From the NCBI GenBank assembly GCA_949987705.1, contig OX465281.1, positions 104,679,248 to 104,743,247 of the forward strand: 64,000 nucleotides of DNA, read 5' to 3'. This DNA is from Thereva unica (lineage: Eukaryota; Arthropoda; Insecta; Diptera; Therevidae). Under the pieces are notes generated by a model. That model was given only the letters and a program-made list of their open reading frames with translations. It ran no database searches and was not told the origin of the DNA. Position numbers and translations under genes: made by a program. This document shows, in pieces, positions 32,878 to 43,817 of this stretch (its first letter is position 1; every line of letters begins with the position of its first letter).

Positions 32878-33415
32878 ATACCCATGTCGAGGGGGTTGTG
32901 AAGAAAATGGTAATGCGTCCTCTTGAGGTGGCCTCGGTGGATCTAACTTTTTATTGAATATGCTATATCGCTTATTGTATTCTACTTATCATACCCTTTC
33001 ATTTGATACCCATGTCGAGGGGGTTGAGAAGAAAATGGTAACCCGCCCTCTTGAGATGACCGCCATGGATCTAACCAGATATTGAGTATATTATATCGCT
33101 TATGGTATTCTACTTATGATACCCTTTCAATTGATACCTATGTTGAGGTGGTGGTGAAGAAATGGTAGTCCGCCCTCTTGAGACGGCCGCCATGGATATA
33201 AAGACATAGCTTATTGTATTCTACTTATCATACCCTTTCGTTTGATACCCATGTCGAGGGGGTTGTGAAGAAAATGGTACTGCGTCCTCTTGAGGTGACC
33301 TCGGTGGATCTAACTATTTATTGAGTATACTATATTGCTTATTGTATTCTACTTATCATACCGTTTCATTTGATACCCATGTCGAGGGGGTTGTGAAGAA
33401 AATGGTAATCCGCCC
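32878..33415. repeat. Satellite 1 array, right part
   Basis: Resumes with ATACCCATGTCGAGGGGG and continues A, B, C, A, B(truncated) in register with the left part once one copy of the 5-bp duplication is removed. The last unit stops at AATCCGCCCC, where the tail module begins. Confidence 0.93.
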
Positions 33416-34070
33416 CCTACCATGCGTACACTTTTTGTTTATCATCGAAATGATAGGAAATGCTATTTGACATCAACAGTGCTGGATTTGACTAACTTGT
33501 AACGAATATGTCATATTTTTAGAAATAAATTGCGATTACGATCTCGGCATTCAGTATTTCAAAATTTTACTGTACATTTGTACTGTGAACTACATGTTTT
33601 TTATAGTACCTAACGCAATCTGATACCATAGTTGCAGTAAATGAATACATTTTGTTAATCATCTAATGCCATCTAGCATCAACAGTTCGAGTAAACTCTT
33701 TTCGACTAACTAGTAGCACCATCTCATTTATTGAGCAATTGAAATAACTTAGAGCGCCATCTGACAGAATAATTTTGAGTACCCACTTTTTTAGACTGAA
33801 GGAGAAGAAAAAAGTTCAATTCGAAATGTAAAAAATGTAAAAATAAAGAAAACGAAGAATGATAGGGAAAAAAACTCATGGAATAATAAATTATTTATAT
33901 TTTGGTTATCGGTTACAAATGAAAAATTACTTATATTGCTTATAAAAAGGTGATAAATCGCATAATTTTATAAAAAAAACACCTTGTTTTCTATGTTTAG
34001 GCGTAAACAAGGCATTAGCTGTTTGCCCTTACGAACTCGGCAAACTACCGCTTGCCTTGATTATCCGTCT
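33416..34070. repeat. Tail module, second copy
   Basis: Colinear with 18,400-19,015: ACTTTTTGTTTATCATCGAA, CATCAACAGTGCTGGAT, GAGCAATTGAAATAACTT, AAAAGGTGATAAATCGCATA. A short insertion (AAACACCTTGTTTTC) near 33,975 distinguishes it. Confidence 0.85.
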
Positions 34071-34340
34071 CACTCGTGTTTTGGTTGACATGGGTAACTT
34101 TCCGTATGTGTTAGTTAAACCATTTGAGTTGCCACATGAAATTCAGCGAGCAATTTAGTACAAAAATTTTTAAAAATCAAGGCATAAATGACGTTAATTG
34201 GTGTTTTGGGGTGCACTCGCTTGAATAGTGAACTGAAAAAATGTCTTTTCCAAGGAGATTGCCGGACTTAAACGGTCACTCTGTCAGACGACTCCACTCC
34301 AAAATTACAATTGAATGAAAAATAAAATAGAAAAAAATCG

Positions 34341-34430
34341 TGCAATCGATGGGACTCGAACCCGGGACCAATCTTTCGCCGCGATCCAAACTCCCGATTG
34401 ATTTCCCAAGTCGGCCAAACTTTATATATA
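34341..34430 (-). pseudogene. tRNA-like sequence with B box
   Basis: On the minus strand GGTCCCGGGTTCGAGTCCCA is an excellent tRNA T-arm/B box followed by TCGATTGCAC. Upstream TTTGGCCGACTTGGGAAA is only a weak D-arm/A box, and an acceptor stem was not convincing. It may be a decayed tRNA pseudogene or the head of a SINE. Confidence 0.4.
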
Positions 34431-34559
34431 AGTTGCGCTTGTAAATTCTCTAGTTAAACTTTCTTGGTCATGTACGTGATCACAAAGAAAAACATTATAT
34501 ACTTCATTTAAAATATTCACAATGGATTTCCTTTATTAAATTCTTTTATTTAACTTGCA

Positions 34560-35520
34560 CTGTTTGTCGTCAAATCTTGGAAGTTAAATTTGACCCACTT
34601 CCCGGTTTCGGATAGAGCTGAAATTTTGCATACACGTTTAGTTTGGATGACAATGCAATCTGGCCATTTTGTAAAAATATCAAGATAGCGGTTCCAAAAT
34701 GGCGCCCGCTTTTATTTTAGTTACACTGTTTGTCGTCAAATCTTGGAAGTTAAATTTGACCCACTTCCCGGTTTCGGATAGAGCTGAAATTTTGCATACA
34801 CGTTTAGTTTGGATGACGATGCAATCTGGCCATTTTGTAAAAATATCAAGATAGATCCAAAATGGCGCCCGATTTTTAAAATTGTGCTCCGCGGCCCTCT
34901 GACATGGGTATCAAATGAAAGGATATGACAGGTAGAACACAATAAGCTATGTGGCGTCATTCCAAATTCAAAATGGCGGCCAACACTTGCACTGTTTGTC
35001 GTCAAATCTTGGAAGTTAAATTTGACCCACTTCCCGGTTTCGGATAGAGCTGAAATTTTGCATACACGTTTAGTTTGGGTGACAATGCAATCTGGCCATT
35101 TTGTAAAAATATCAAGATGGCGGTTCCAAAATGGCGCCCGATTTTTGAAATTGTGCTCCGTGGCCCTCTGACATGGGTATCAAATGAAAGGATATGACAG
35201 GTAGAACACAATAAGCTATGTGGCGTCATTCCAAATTCAAAATAGCGGCCAACACTTACACTGTTTGTCGTCAAATCTTGGAAGTTAAATTTGACCCACT
35301 TCCCGGTTTCGGATAGAGCTGAAATTTTGCATACACGTTTAGTTTGGATGACGATGCAATCTGGCCATTTTGTAAAAATATCAAGATGGCGGATCCAAAA
35401 TGGCGCCCGATTTTTAAAATTGTGCTCCGCGGCCCTCTGACATGGGTATCAAATGAAAGGATATGACAGGTAGAACACAATAAGCTATGTGGCGTCATTC
35501 CAAATTCAAAATGGCGGCCA
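34560..35520. repeat. Satellite 2 array, first block
   Basis: Units of about 268 bp start CACTGTTTGTCGTCAAATCT and contain TTGACCCACTTCCCGGTTTC, GCTGAAATTTTGCATACACG, AATATCAAGATGGCGGTTCC, TGACATGGGTATCAAATGAA and AATAAGCTATGTGGCGTCAT. Three near-full units plus a partial first one are present. The long minus-strand frames in each unit come from the shared sequence. Confidence 0.95.
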
Positions 35521-36090
35521 ACACTAAATTGCGGAAAGCTTATAATAGTCTAAAAAGTAGAAAATATAACCGATCAACTTCCAATTTTGCACACACTCGT
35601 AGTTCGGGTGGTTAATGTGTATGAATGATGAGATGAATAGTTGAGTTAAGGGTGAGTTGATAATAAGGAAGCAATACACGTTACAAAAAATCACAAACAA
35701 ACACAGAGATGCTGCTGTCAACTAAATTCAACTACTCAAATACTGAACTCATGTCCGTATGCATAATTTCAACTAAACCCAGGTAGCAGAGCTGAGTCGA
35801 GTTCAGTCAACCTTAACCCAACTCGACTCCCGTTTACATGTAGTTAGACTTGGGTTCAACTTGAGTTCAACTCATCATGTATAAATACTAAATGCAATCT
35901 GACCTTTTTGTAAAAAAATCAAGAAGACGGTTCCGAGATGGCGGCCGTTTTTGCAATTATGTTCCACCGAGCCCACGACATGGGTATCAAATGAATACAG
36001 TAAACTGTGTGACGTAATTTTAAATCTAATAGAATTGCCATCATAAAATGGCGGAATACATACATATAATAAACTAAAAAGTAGAAAATA
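35521..36090. repeat. Module D, first copy (duplicated 1,954 bp downstream)
   Basis: From AAATTGCGGAAAGCTTATAA to about 36,090 the sequence is nearly identical to 37,475-38,040. It includes tandem GAGTT/AACTC words (AACTCGACTCCCG, TTGGGTTCAACTTGAGTTCA) and a diverged satellite 2 piece (CACGACATGGGTATCAAATG). No gene is supported. Confidence 0.9.
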
Positions 36091-36485
36091 AAATAAATGG
36101 TTAAAAAAAATTTTTAAAAAAAATTCTTTACATTAACTAAAAAATGTACTGAAAAGTAAAAAATAAAAAATATTTTAAAGAAAGCGTGAAATTTCAATTT
36201 TAATGAAAAAGTTAATTAAAAGAATGGCGCATTTTTCATCAAAAAATTTTGTTAGAATTTGAAATTAACAAAGCAAAAAATTGAGGGTTATTGTAAATCT
36301 CACGCGATTTACAGTTATATTTTCAATTTTTGATGAAAAATGCGCCATTCTTTTAATTAACTTTTTCATTAAAATTGAAATTTCACGCTTTCTTTAAAAT
36401 ATTTTTTATTTTTTACTTTTCAGTACATTTTTTAGTTAATGTAAAGAATTTTTTTTAAAATTTTTTTTTAACCATTTATTTTATT
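36091..36485. repeat. Foldback, copy 1, about 150-bp arms and 91-bp loop
   Basis: The left arm (36,091-36,240) and right arm (36,332-36,485) pair through AATAAATGGTTAAAAAAA, AAAAATGTACTGAAAAG, AAGAAAGCGTGAAATTTCAA and AATGGCGCATTTTTCATC. The loop (36,241-36,331) reads left to right GTTAGAATTTGAAATTAAC ... ACGCGATTTACAGTTATAT. Confidence 0.95.
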
Positions 36486-36489
36486 TTTA

Positions 36490-37474
36490 AATTCTTTTAT
36501 TTAACTTACACTGTTTGTCGTCAAATCTTGGAAGTTAAATTTGACCCACTTCCCGGTTTCGGATAGAGCAGAAATTTTGCATACACGTTTAGTTTGGATG
36601 ACAGTGCAATCTGGCCATTTTGTAAAAATATCAAGATGGCGGTTCCAAAATGGCGCCCGATTTTATTTAACTTACACTGTTTGTCGTCAAATCTTGGAAG
36701 TTAAATTTGACCCACTTCCCGGTTTCGGATAGAGCTGAAATTTTGCATACAAGTTTGGTTTTAATGACAATACAATCTGGCCATTTTGTAAAAATATCAA
36801 GATGGCGGTTCCAAAATGGCGCCCGATTTTTGAAATTGTGCTACGCGGCCCTGTGACATGGGTATCAAATGAAAGGATATGACAGGTAGAACACGATAAG
36901 CTATGTGGCGTCATTCCAAATTCAAAATGGCGGCCAACACTTACACTGTTTGTCGTCAAATCTTGGAAGTTAAATTTGACCCACTTCCCGGTTTCGGATA
37001 GAGCTGAAATTTTGCATACACGTTTAGTTTGGATGACAATGCAATCTGGCCATTTTGTAAAAATATCAAGATGGCGGTTCCAAAATGGCGCCCGATTTTT
37101 GAAATTGTGCTCCGCGGCCCTCTGACATGGGTATCAAATGAAAGGATATGACAGGTAGAACACAATAAGCTATGTGGCGTCATTCCAAATTCAAAATGGC
37201 GGCCAACACTTACACTGTTTGTCGTCAAATCTTGGAAGTTAAATTTGACCCACTTCCCGGTTTCGGATAGAGCTGAAATTTTGCATACACGTTTAGTTTG
37301 GATGACAATGCAATCTGGCCATTTTGTAAAAATATCAAGATGGCGGTTCCAAAATGGCGCCCGATTTTTGAAATTGTGCTCCGAGGCCCTCTGACATGGG
37401 TATCAAATGAAAAGATATGACATGTAGAACACAATAAGCTATGTGGCGTCATTCCAAATTCAAAATGGCGGCCA
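36490..37474. repeat. Satellite 2 array, second block
   Basis: Units begin near 36,507, 36,675, 36,944 and 37,212. The first is truncated (168 bp) and the next three are full length (about 268 bp). They are as similar to the first block as to each other, in keeping with segmental duplication. Confidence 0.95.
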
Positions 37475-38040
37475 ACACTAAATTGCGGAAAGCTTATAAT
37501 AGACTAAAAAGTAGAAAATATAACCGATCAACTTCCAATTTTGCACACACTCGTAGTTCGGGTGGTTAATGTGTATGAATGATGAGATGAATAGTTGAGT
37601 TAAGGGTGAGTTGATAATAAAGAAGCAATACACGTTACAAAAAATCACAAACAAACACAGAGATGCTGCTGTCAACTAAATTCAACTACTCAAATACTGA
37701 ACTCATGTCCGTATGCATAATTTCAACTAAACCCAGGTAGCAGAGCTGAGTCGAGTTCAGTCAACCTTAACCCAACTCGACTCCCGTTTACATGTAGTTA
37801 GACTTGGGTTCAACTTGAGTTCAACTCATCATGTATAAGTACTAAATGTAATCTGACCTTTTTGTAAAAAAATCAAGAAGACGGTTCCGAGATGGCGGCC
37901 GTTTTTGCAATTATGTTCCACCAAGCCCACGACATGGGTATCAAATGAATACAGTAAACTGTGTGACGTAATTTTAAATCTAATAGAATTGCCATCATAA
38001 AATGGCGGAATACATATAATAAACTAAATAGTAGAAAATA
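37475..38040. repeat. Module D, second copy
   Basis: Matches 35,521-36,090 with a few substitutions (for example TAAAGAAGC for TAAGGAAGC) and a short deletion in the TACATACATATAAT segment. The fixed offset of 1,954 bp between copies defines a direct duplication including satellite 2 and the foldback. Confidence 0.93.
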
Positions 38041-38364
38041 AAATAAATGGTTAAAAAAATTTTTTTAAAAAAATTCTTTTCATTATGAAAAAGTTAATTA
38101 AAATAATGGCGCATTTTTCATCAAAAATTGAAAATATAACTGTAAATCGCGTGAGATTTACAATAACCCTCAATTTTTTGCTTTGTTAATTTCAAATTCT
38201 AACAAAATTTTTTGATGAAAAATGCGCCATTCTTTTAATTAACATTTTCATTAAAATTGAAATTTCACGCTTTCTTTAAAATATTTTTTTTTTTTTACTT
38301 TTCAGTACATTTTTTAGTTAATGAAAAGAATTTTTTTAAAATTTTTTTTTAACCATTTATTTTA
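38041..38364. repeat. Foldback, copy 2, loop inverted and left arm shortened
   Basis: The right arm is full length, but the left arm has lost about 70-100 bp between TTCTTTTCATTA and TGAAAAAGTTAATTAA. The loop (38,123-38,215) reads ATATAACTGTAAATCGCGT ... GTTAATTTCAAATTCTAAC, the reverse complement of the loop in copy 1. Confidence 0.93.
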
Positions 38365-38589
38365 CTATCATTAACACATTTTCAATTTTGTTTGTTTGTT
38401 CATTTCACTTTAAATTTAAATATAATTCAACTTTATTTCTTAATTGTTAATTATCTCATATTTCCAACTTCATTAATACTTCAAACAATTTCATTAATTT
38501 AAAAAATATTCAAAAGAAAGGGAATGAAACTCAGCTTCTTTAAATTTTATTATTCTGTCTCCTATAGTTCATAAACCCAATTAGCTCAC

Positions 38590-39200
38590 CTCAAAGTATT
38601 GTGCCTAGGTTTCCTGTCTCCCACGTCCAGCGATGGTGATGGTGAAACGAAAAGTGATCTTCTCTCGGTGACTTTCTTCCTGACCTCTTGGGAAGGATCC
38701 GTTTGACCCTGATGTCCTTGTCTTCGATATTTTCGGTGGGAATGGTGTTAAATTCTCCACATTTCCGGTGCACTTTGAGATGGTCTAGACCTGGTCGGCA
38801 GGGCCGGATTTATATATTGCGGGGCCCCAAGCACAACCTCGTGATGGGGCCCCTCTACAATGACTCCCGTTTAGTTTTACATTTATTGTTTTAGTCGCAA
38901 AACTATGACGGTTGTATATTTGATTCGCAAAAGAATATTATCCAAACATTATGGCCAAACAATTTTTTACTTCCCTTTTTTCTAAAGACGAACCAAACAA
39001 AATATAAAAGGCGCGGGGCCCCTTGAGGGTAGGGGCCTCAAGCAATTGCTTGTTTTGCTTGTTGGCAAATCCGGCACTGCTGGTCGGTAAGGTAGACTTA
39101 GACCACTAGGACTAATCATATGTATGGCCTTTGACACATCCGTGGTGTCATCAATTTGTTTACGTGGGGATGAAAACATTCGGGTTCAATCTTTTCGTGG
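38590..39200 (-). pseudogene. Unrecognised coding-like remnant interrupted by a hAT MITE
   Basis: Minus-strand frames read KCGEFNTIPTENIEDKDIRV, then KRILPKRSGRKSPREDHFSF and a run of His residues on one side of the MITE, and a short frame beginning MFSSPRKQIDDTTDVSKAIH on the other. Base composition is more coding-like than the surrounding satellite. I do not recognise a family. It could be what remains of the element's own gene. Confidence 0.3.
38799..39079. mobile_element. 281-bp hAT MITE with perfect 8-bp duplication
   Basis: The left end CAGGGCCGGATTT and right end AAATCCGGCACTG are inverted termini with one mismatch. CTGGTCGG flanks both sides (38,791-38,798 and 39,080-39,087). GGGGCCCC blocks lie inside each end. 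No coding sequence. Confidence 0.95.
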
Positions 39201-39416
39201 ATAGTTAATGATTGTAAGGGCTCATTCCGCAACAATTGGTTTTTTCAATATTCCGCCAAAAAAATTTCAACATAAAAGTCTAATCTAGTAATAATAATAA
39301 CAAAACAGACATTTCTGACAATTCACATCTACAGTGATAAAAATGTGTGTCAACACATTTTGTAAGCTAATTCAGCCTACTGGTACGTGGTTGGTTTTCT
39401 CATTGGAGATTAGGCA

Positions 39417-40215
39417 TAACTCTACAAAGCGATGAGAGAATTCGGCATCCCCAACAAATTGACAAGACTATGTATAGGTTGACAATGACCAATGTGTCAA
39501 GCCAAGTAAAGCTATCCGGAACACTGTCCAGACCAATCAACATCTATAATGGACTGCGACAAGGGGACGGTCTGGGCTGCCTCCTTTTCAATCTGGCGTT
39601 AGAGCAAGTGATCCGAGATTCGGGCGTGAGATCAAGGGGTACAATCCTCCACAAGTCCACCTAATTACTGGCTTACGCAGACGACATTGGCATCATTGAA
39701 AGAACAACAACAGCTGTACAAGATTCACTCAGATTGAGCAAGCGGCAGGAAATCTGGGACTGCACATTAACGAAAGCAAAACAAAGTACATTTTGGCCTC
39801 GTCTACAAGAACACCTAACATTTGTCCCACAAGCAAGGTAGAGGAAAACGAGTTTGATGTGGAACATCATTTACCTACCTTGGGTCAATAGTAGCAGCCG
39901 ACAAAAGCATGGAAGAAGAAATACGCGCATGACTGCTAAAAGCCAACAAAGCCTACTACAATCTCTCAAGGCTCTTTAAAACCAAGTATCTAACCATATC
40001 GTCTAAACTTTTACTATATAAGACGATGGTCTTACCGGTTCTCACATATTCATGTGAAACGTGGGTGTTTAGCAAAAAGCACTCAAACCTCTTGGTCGTA
40101 TTCGAGAGGAAAGTATTTCGGAGGATTGTTGGCCCCGTATGTGAGGAAAAACGATTCCGGAGACTCTACAGTGACCAGAATACGAGCGCTATCGCGACAT
40201 ATGTAGATGTTGTTA
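39417..40215 (+). pseudogene. RTE-like LINE, C-terminal reverse transcriptase (right half)
   Basis: Starts LYKAMREFGIPNKL, then TRLCRLTMTNVSSQVKLSGT, NGLRQGDGLGCLLFNLALEQ, VIRDSGVRSRGTILHKST, a stop, then LLAYADDIGII with the YADD catalytic pair. After frame changes it gives KTMVLPVLTYSCETWVFSKK and VVFERKVFRRIVGPVCEEKR. It continues the left half at 20,620-21,831. The LINE is lost after about 40,215, so it lacks its 3' end. Confidence 0.9.
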
Positions 40216-40600
40216 AGAAAATAAAGCATGGTAAATCAAAAAGCAAAAAATAATTTTGTAGGTAGTTTTTATTGCTGTAGCCACTAACTTAAATGAAAGA
40301 AAGCGTGGCCCGTTAACGAAATGTTCCAGTAATAATACAATAAGAATATAGGTAAAGAGTGCCGAAGAGAAAAGCGATCCAGCAGAACAAACAATATTTT
40401 TTCTATTTCCCTTGATTATTTGTAAACAAAGTTGAAGTAATAAAAATACATAAAACAAAATTTGAGTACAAAATCATAAGGCATAAATGTAAAAAAACGA
40501 AAATTTTGAAAATGTACGTAAAATAAAATAAAATATTTCATAGAATCGACTTTCTTTGTTTGCAGTGGCCGGTGGCTGTGCACATGTAAACTTTTTTTAA
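40216..40600. other. Unassigned AT-rich stretch
   Basis: No motif-bearing frame and no repeat that I can support. Confidence 0.35.
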
Positions 40601-41210
40601 CTTCCCAGAATAGGGAAGTTATTGTAATCGGTCCAAAAATCGAAATCGAAATTTTCAACGTATTTTCATTTTTGAAGGTCCCAATAGCATTTTAAGCAAA
40701 AATTTGGGAAGAAGTATGTATGTCTGTGTGTGCGTACGTATGTGGTCATTTTTTCTTGCACGATATCGCGCGAACTATAAAATTTAACGACTACGTTGAG
40801 GTGATTGTTCGAAGCGCATTAAAAGAAAAATGATCTGAAAAGCTTTTTATAAAAGTTGGTCGAGTCGTTTTTTGGTTGAAACGACATAAGTGATTTTTGC
40901 ACCCACGAAATATCGCGCGAGCCATAAAAGATATCGACTCAGTTGAGGTACCATTCGCAGAATATTAACGAAAATATGATCTGAAAAGATTTTCATAAAA
41001 ATCGGACGAACCATTTTTTTGTTTAAATGACGTTCGTGATTTTTGTACCTGCACGATACTGCGCGAACGAAAACTATATCAACTTCTTTGAGGTGCGAAA
41101 AGAGGAATATTAACGAAAAATACTCTGGAAAACATTTCATAACTTTCGGTCGAGCCTTTTTTTGTTTAAATGGAAAAACTTTGGCTGTCAGAAAGACCTT
41201 AAATTGATAT
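40601..41210. repeat. Tandem units (about 147 bp) of a 'GAAGTTATTGTAATCGGTCC' repeat family
   Basis: After CAGAATAGGGAAGTTATTGT and a TGTGTGTGCGTACGTATGTG stretch, three diverged units begin TGCACGATATCGCGCGAACT (about 40,757), ACCCACGAAATATCGCGCGA (about 40,899) and CTGCACGATACTGCGCGAAC (about 41,050). Each has GAGGT, a TTAACGAAAAATA-like piece and a TTTTTTTGTTTAAATG block. The long minus-strand frame here is not a gene. Confidence 0.8.
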
Positions 41211-41364
41211 TTTTTGCTTATATCTAATAAAATCGATGGAATGAGACCCGATCTAAACGAAGTGTTTTTTTTGGGTTCTGCAAAGCGATAGCTTTCCAAC
41301 AAAACATCACTTGTCAAAATTCGACAATATTTAAAAATCGTGCAAAAATTACGTTCCTCTTCTT

Positions 41365-41770
41365 CTTTACACTCCTTAAATCCCTCATGGGACATAGGGC
41401 GGAAACAGTTGGCCTCCAGTGGACTCTGTTTTGCGCGGCAGCTCTCAGCTCCGACCAGGATCTCCCAATTGTTGCGGCTTCTGCTAGTAGGGTTCTCCTC
41501 CACCTTGTTCTAGGTCTTCCGACTTGACGGGATCCTTGCGGATTCTAGTCAAGGGCCTGTTTGGATTGATTTTCGTTTTCGTGTCGCAAGGTGTGGCCAG
41601 CCCAATTCCATTTCCTTCGCCTGATTTGGTCGTCTATCCTTTCTTTGCCGGCATGGCGCCATAGTTATTCGTTTGAAATTTTATCTTACCAACGCATTTT
41701 TAGGATACGACGCAGGCATTTGTGAAGTCTTGTAGGCGCCCTGTGATGAATTGGGTGACTTTCAATGAAG
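41365..41770 (-). pseudogene. LINE 3' end, second copy of the 20.1-20.6 kb element
   Basis: Reading on the minus strand reproduces the sequence at 20,215-20,590: AAGTCACCCAATTCATCACA, GGATAGACGACCAAATCAG, AAATGGAATTGGGCTGGCCA and CCCTATGTCCCATGAGGGAT. Indels shift the frame. Both copies come from the same LINE family, 5'-truncated at similar places. Confidence 0.88.
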
Positions 41771-43440
41771 AAGTAAAATTGTTATTTTGTTTTTTCTGCT
41801 AGTTTGTTGTAAATATAGAATTTTTCAAACCTCGTGACATTCTGCGCATCTACCCCAGCAAAGCTCTTAAAAATGTTTAAAAGCTTGGACCAAGCTCCAT
41901 TTAACTCCTCCTATCAAATCACTTGCTGCCATTTAATCAGTGGCGACTGCGTATTGCTACAGGGAGGTGTATTTTTCTGGGACAAATTATAAATCAAAAA
42001 CGCCCCTTTTTATACATTTTTTTATTTCAAGGTTTTTGTATTTTACACATTTTATACAGAAATAATTTGTAGCAATTTCTACTAAATAAATACAAAATTT
42101 CTGTTTTTATCACTTTGATTATTAAATTGTTGACGTTTTCCGCCAGTCGCATTCGCGCTTCTGCCTGGGGAGGTTGCGCCGCTTGCGACTGCAAAGAACT
42201 ATCATTTTATGAATGAAAAAGCTCATGTATTCAAAAGAAATTTTGTCAAAATTTTTATTAAATTATTTTAAATTTAGGGATGAGAAATATTTTGCATAAC
42301 TATAGTAAAATTATGCTTATTATGATGAATAAACTGGCTTGGTTGAGCAGGAGTTTTACATGTATTTAAAAGCTCTGTTCAACACATATAAAGATAAATT
42401 AACTTTATTCATTTCTCATATGCACATCCCTTCCCAATTATTTTGTTGAGTTTTTTCTGTGTTTGTTGCCGTTTTAACTAAATAGAGGGGAAATGATAGA
42501 ACAATATATAAAAAGGATAAATAAAAAGAATAAAAAAAAGTCAAATAAATATTAAATAAGTAATTTATTGAAATCTTCGACATTCGCTCCCTGGCAACCT
42601 GGAACCTGTAATGACAGAAAGAAAGCACCGCATGAGCCATGAATTAGAAACAAAAGCTAAGTAAGGATTTTTGTCTAACGTCTATAGCTACTCGGCAGCT
42701 CCTGCTCAACACAGCAGCGGAACCACGAAAACTTGCCCACACACCTACTGGGGAACCGGCGTAAGCTTCGTACCCACGGCTGAGTGTTGAAATGGAACAT
42801 CGAATGGACCCGGCGGCTCCTCTCACGCACACTTCGGCCTATGTGCAACCGACGGCGGCCTCACACCCTTTAGCCCTTCGGGGGAGTCTGGCCGAAAAGC
42901 GAGTTCACACACAAGCGCGAAGAGGGACACTAACACACCGCCACACACAATTCGATGCCGAGTCGCAACTTTATAATCAAAGAAATAACCATTAACTACT
43001 GATTATGTAACATAGTTTTAACCAAGCAGTCACATAGAAAACTTAAAAGCATTGCCTTCCATGTGCCTGCTTTCCGGCTAAAGCAACAATAAAAGGCTCC
43101 GTGAAATACTCACTCTGTACCGACTTGACTTGTTGGAAGTTCCCCACAGACTGCTCGGTCTGATTTGCTGTCAACGCCACCAATTAGCGGCGTTTTCATA
43201 TGAACTACTTCTAACTACTATGCCTTGCTACTTTGATTGCTACTTTGCCATATATTGGATTGCTTACCCAATTTCTTTACAAATATTTATAAAATTTGAC
43301 AACGAGGTGCGCAGAACTGCTCAAATTTTTTGTATCACAGTTTGAAAAAATCTATACTTCCGAGATTACAAGAGATCAACAAAGAACTTGTGCTTTAAGT
43401 ACCATTTATTAGGTTTTTACTGACGCTTTTCTGAACATTT
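41771..43440. other. Unassigned, including a GC-rich patch
   Basis: The patch 42,640-42,960 is GC-rich and CpG-containing, unlike its AT-rich neighbours, with a 67-codon plus-strand frame that I do not recognise. Possible hAT-type ends (CAGTGGCGACTGCG at 41,939; CGCTTGCGACTG near 42,190) lack a matching target duplication. Confidence 0.3.
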
Positions 43441-43817
43441 TACTATGCATAAATAATTTTGAAAAGTATGGTAGACCAGGGTCAGTTGAAACAGGGTATG
43501 CTTATAATTCAAAAACTAAAAGGGATAGCAGGCGGCGTGCAATGAATGAAAGGCACAGCTTTTGGGTGGGAACGTGTCCATTTAAGTTTCATTCCACGTT
43601 AAGAGTATCATACGCGAGTGAGTGCTGTCATTTTTTTGCATGCAAAAGTAAGTATTTTTGTTGCTGTGCTTTTGGTTTTTATTCCAAAAATATACCAGGT
43701 GCGGCCATTATAGTTTTTAACGTAATAACATTGGCTATTACCTTAAAATAAGCTTAATTCTTTTTTAACTGAATGGTATATTTTGGAAGTTATGACGAAA
43801 AATTTTCTAAAAGATGG

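Larger units (their letters stand above)
21832..39416. mobile_element. 17.6-kb composite DNA element with 31-bp TIRs, inserted in a LINE
   Basis: The left terminus (21,832-21,862) begins TGCCTAATCTCCAATG and ends AAAACCAACCACG. The right terminus (39,386-39,416) is its reverse complement with two mismatches in 31. Flanking TAA at 21,829-21,831 and 39,417-39,419 gives a 3-bp duplication. The boundaries are independently confirmed because the LINE reverse transcriptase stops at the left edge (AAYDSIARV) and resumes at the right edge (LYKAMREFGIPNKL). Contents, left to right: palindrome, USP fragment, satellite 1 with a nested LTR element, tail, satellite 2, duplicated module with two foldbacks, and a region with a hAT MITE. 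Without the LTR element it is about 10 kb. I found no transposase. A TAA duplication would fit PIF/Harbinger, but the terminal sequence is not one I recognise. Confidence 0.88.

Noticed and set aside
34736..37452. Repeated 75-90 codon minus-strand frames that look like a conserved protein family
   Set aside because: They lie in 268-bp satellite units and their similarity follows DNA homogenisation. The unit length is not a multiple of three, there is no known domain, and the sequence fits satellite better.
40847..41503. 218-codon minus-strand frame
   Set aside because: It runs from the LINE 3' end through the 147-bp tandem repeats; only the first 45 or so residues correspond to LINE sequence and the rest is repeat.
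41939..42195. Possible hAT MITE between CAGTGGCGACTGCG and CGCTTGCGACTG
   Set aside because: The ends match only loosely and flanks do not share an 8-bp duplication.
42792..42995. 67-codon frame in a GC-rich patch
   Set aside because: No family, no splice context, and GC-rich DNA gives long frames by chance.
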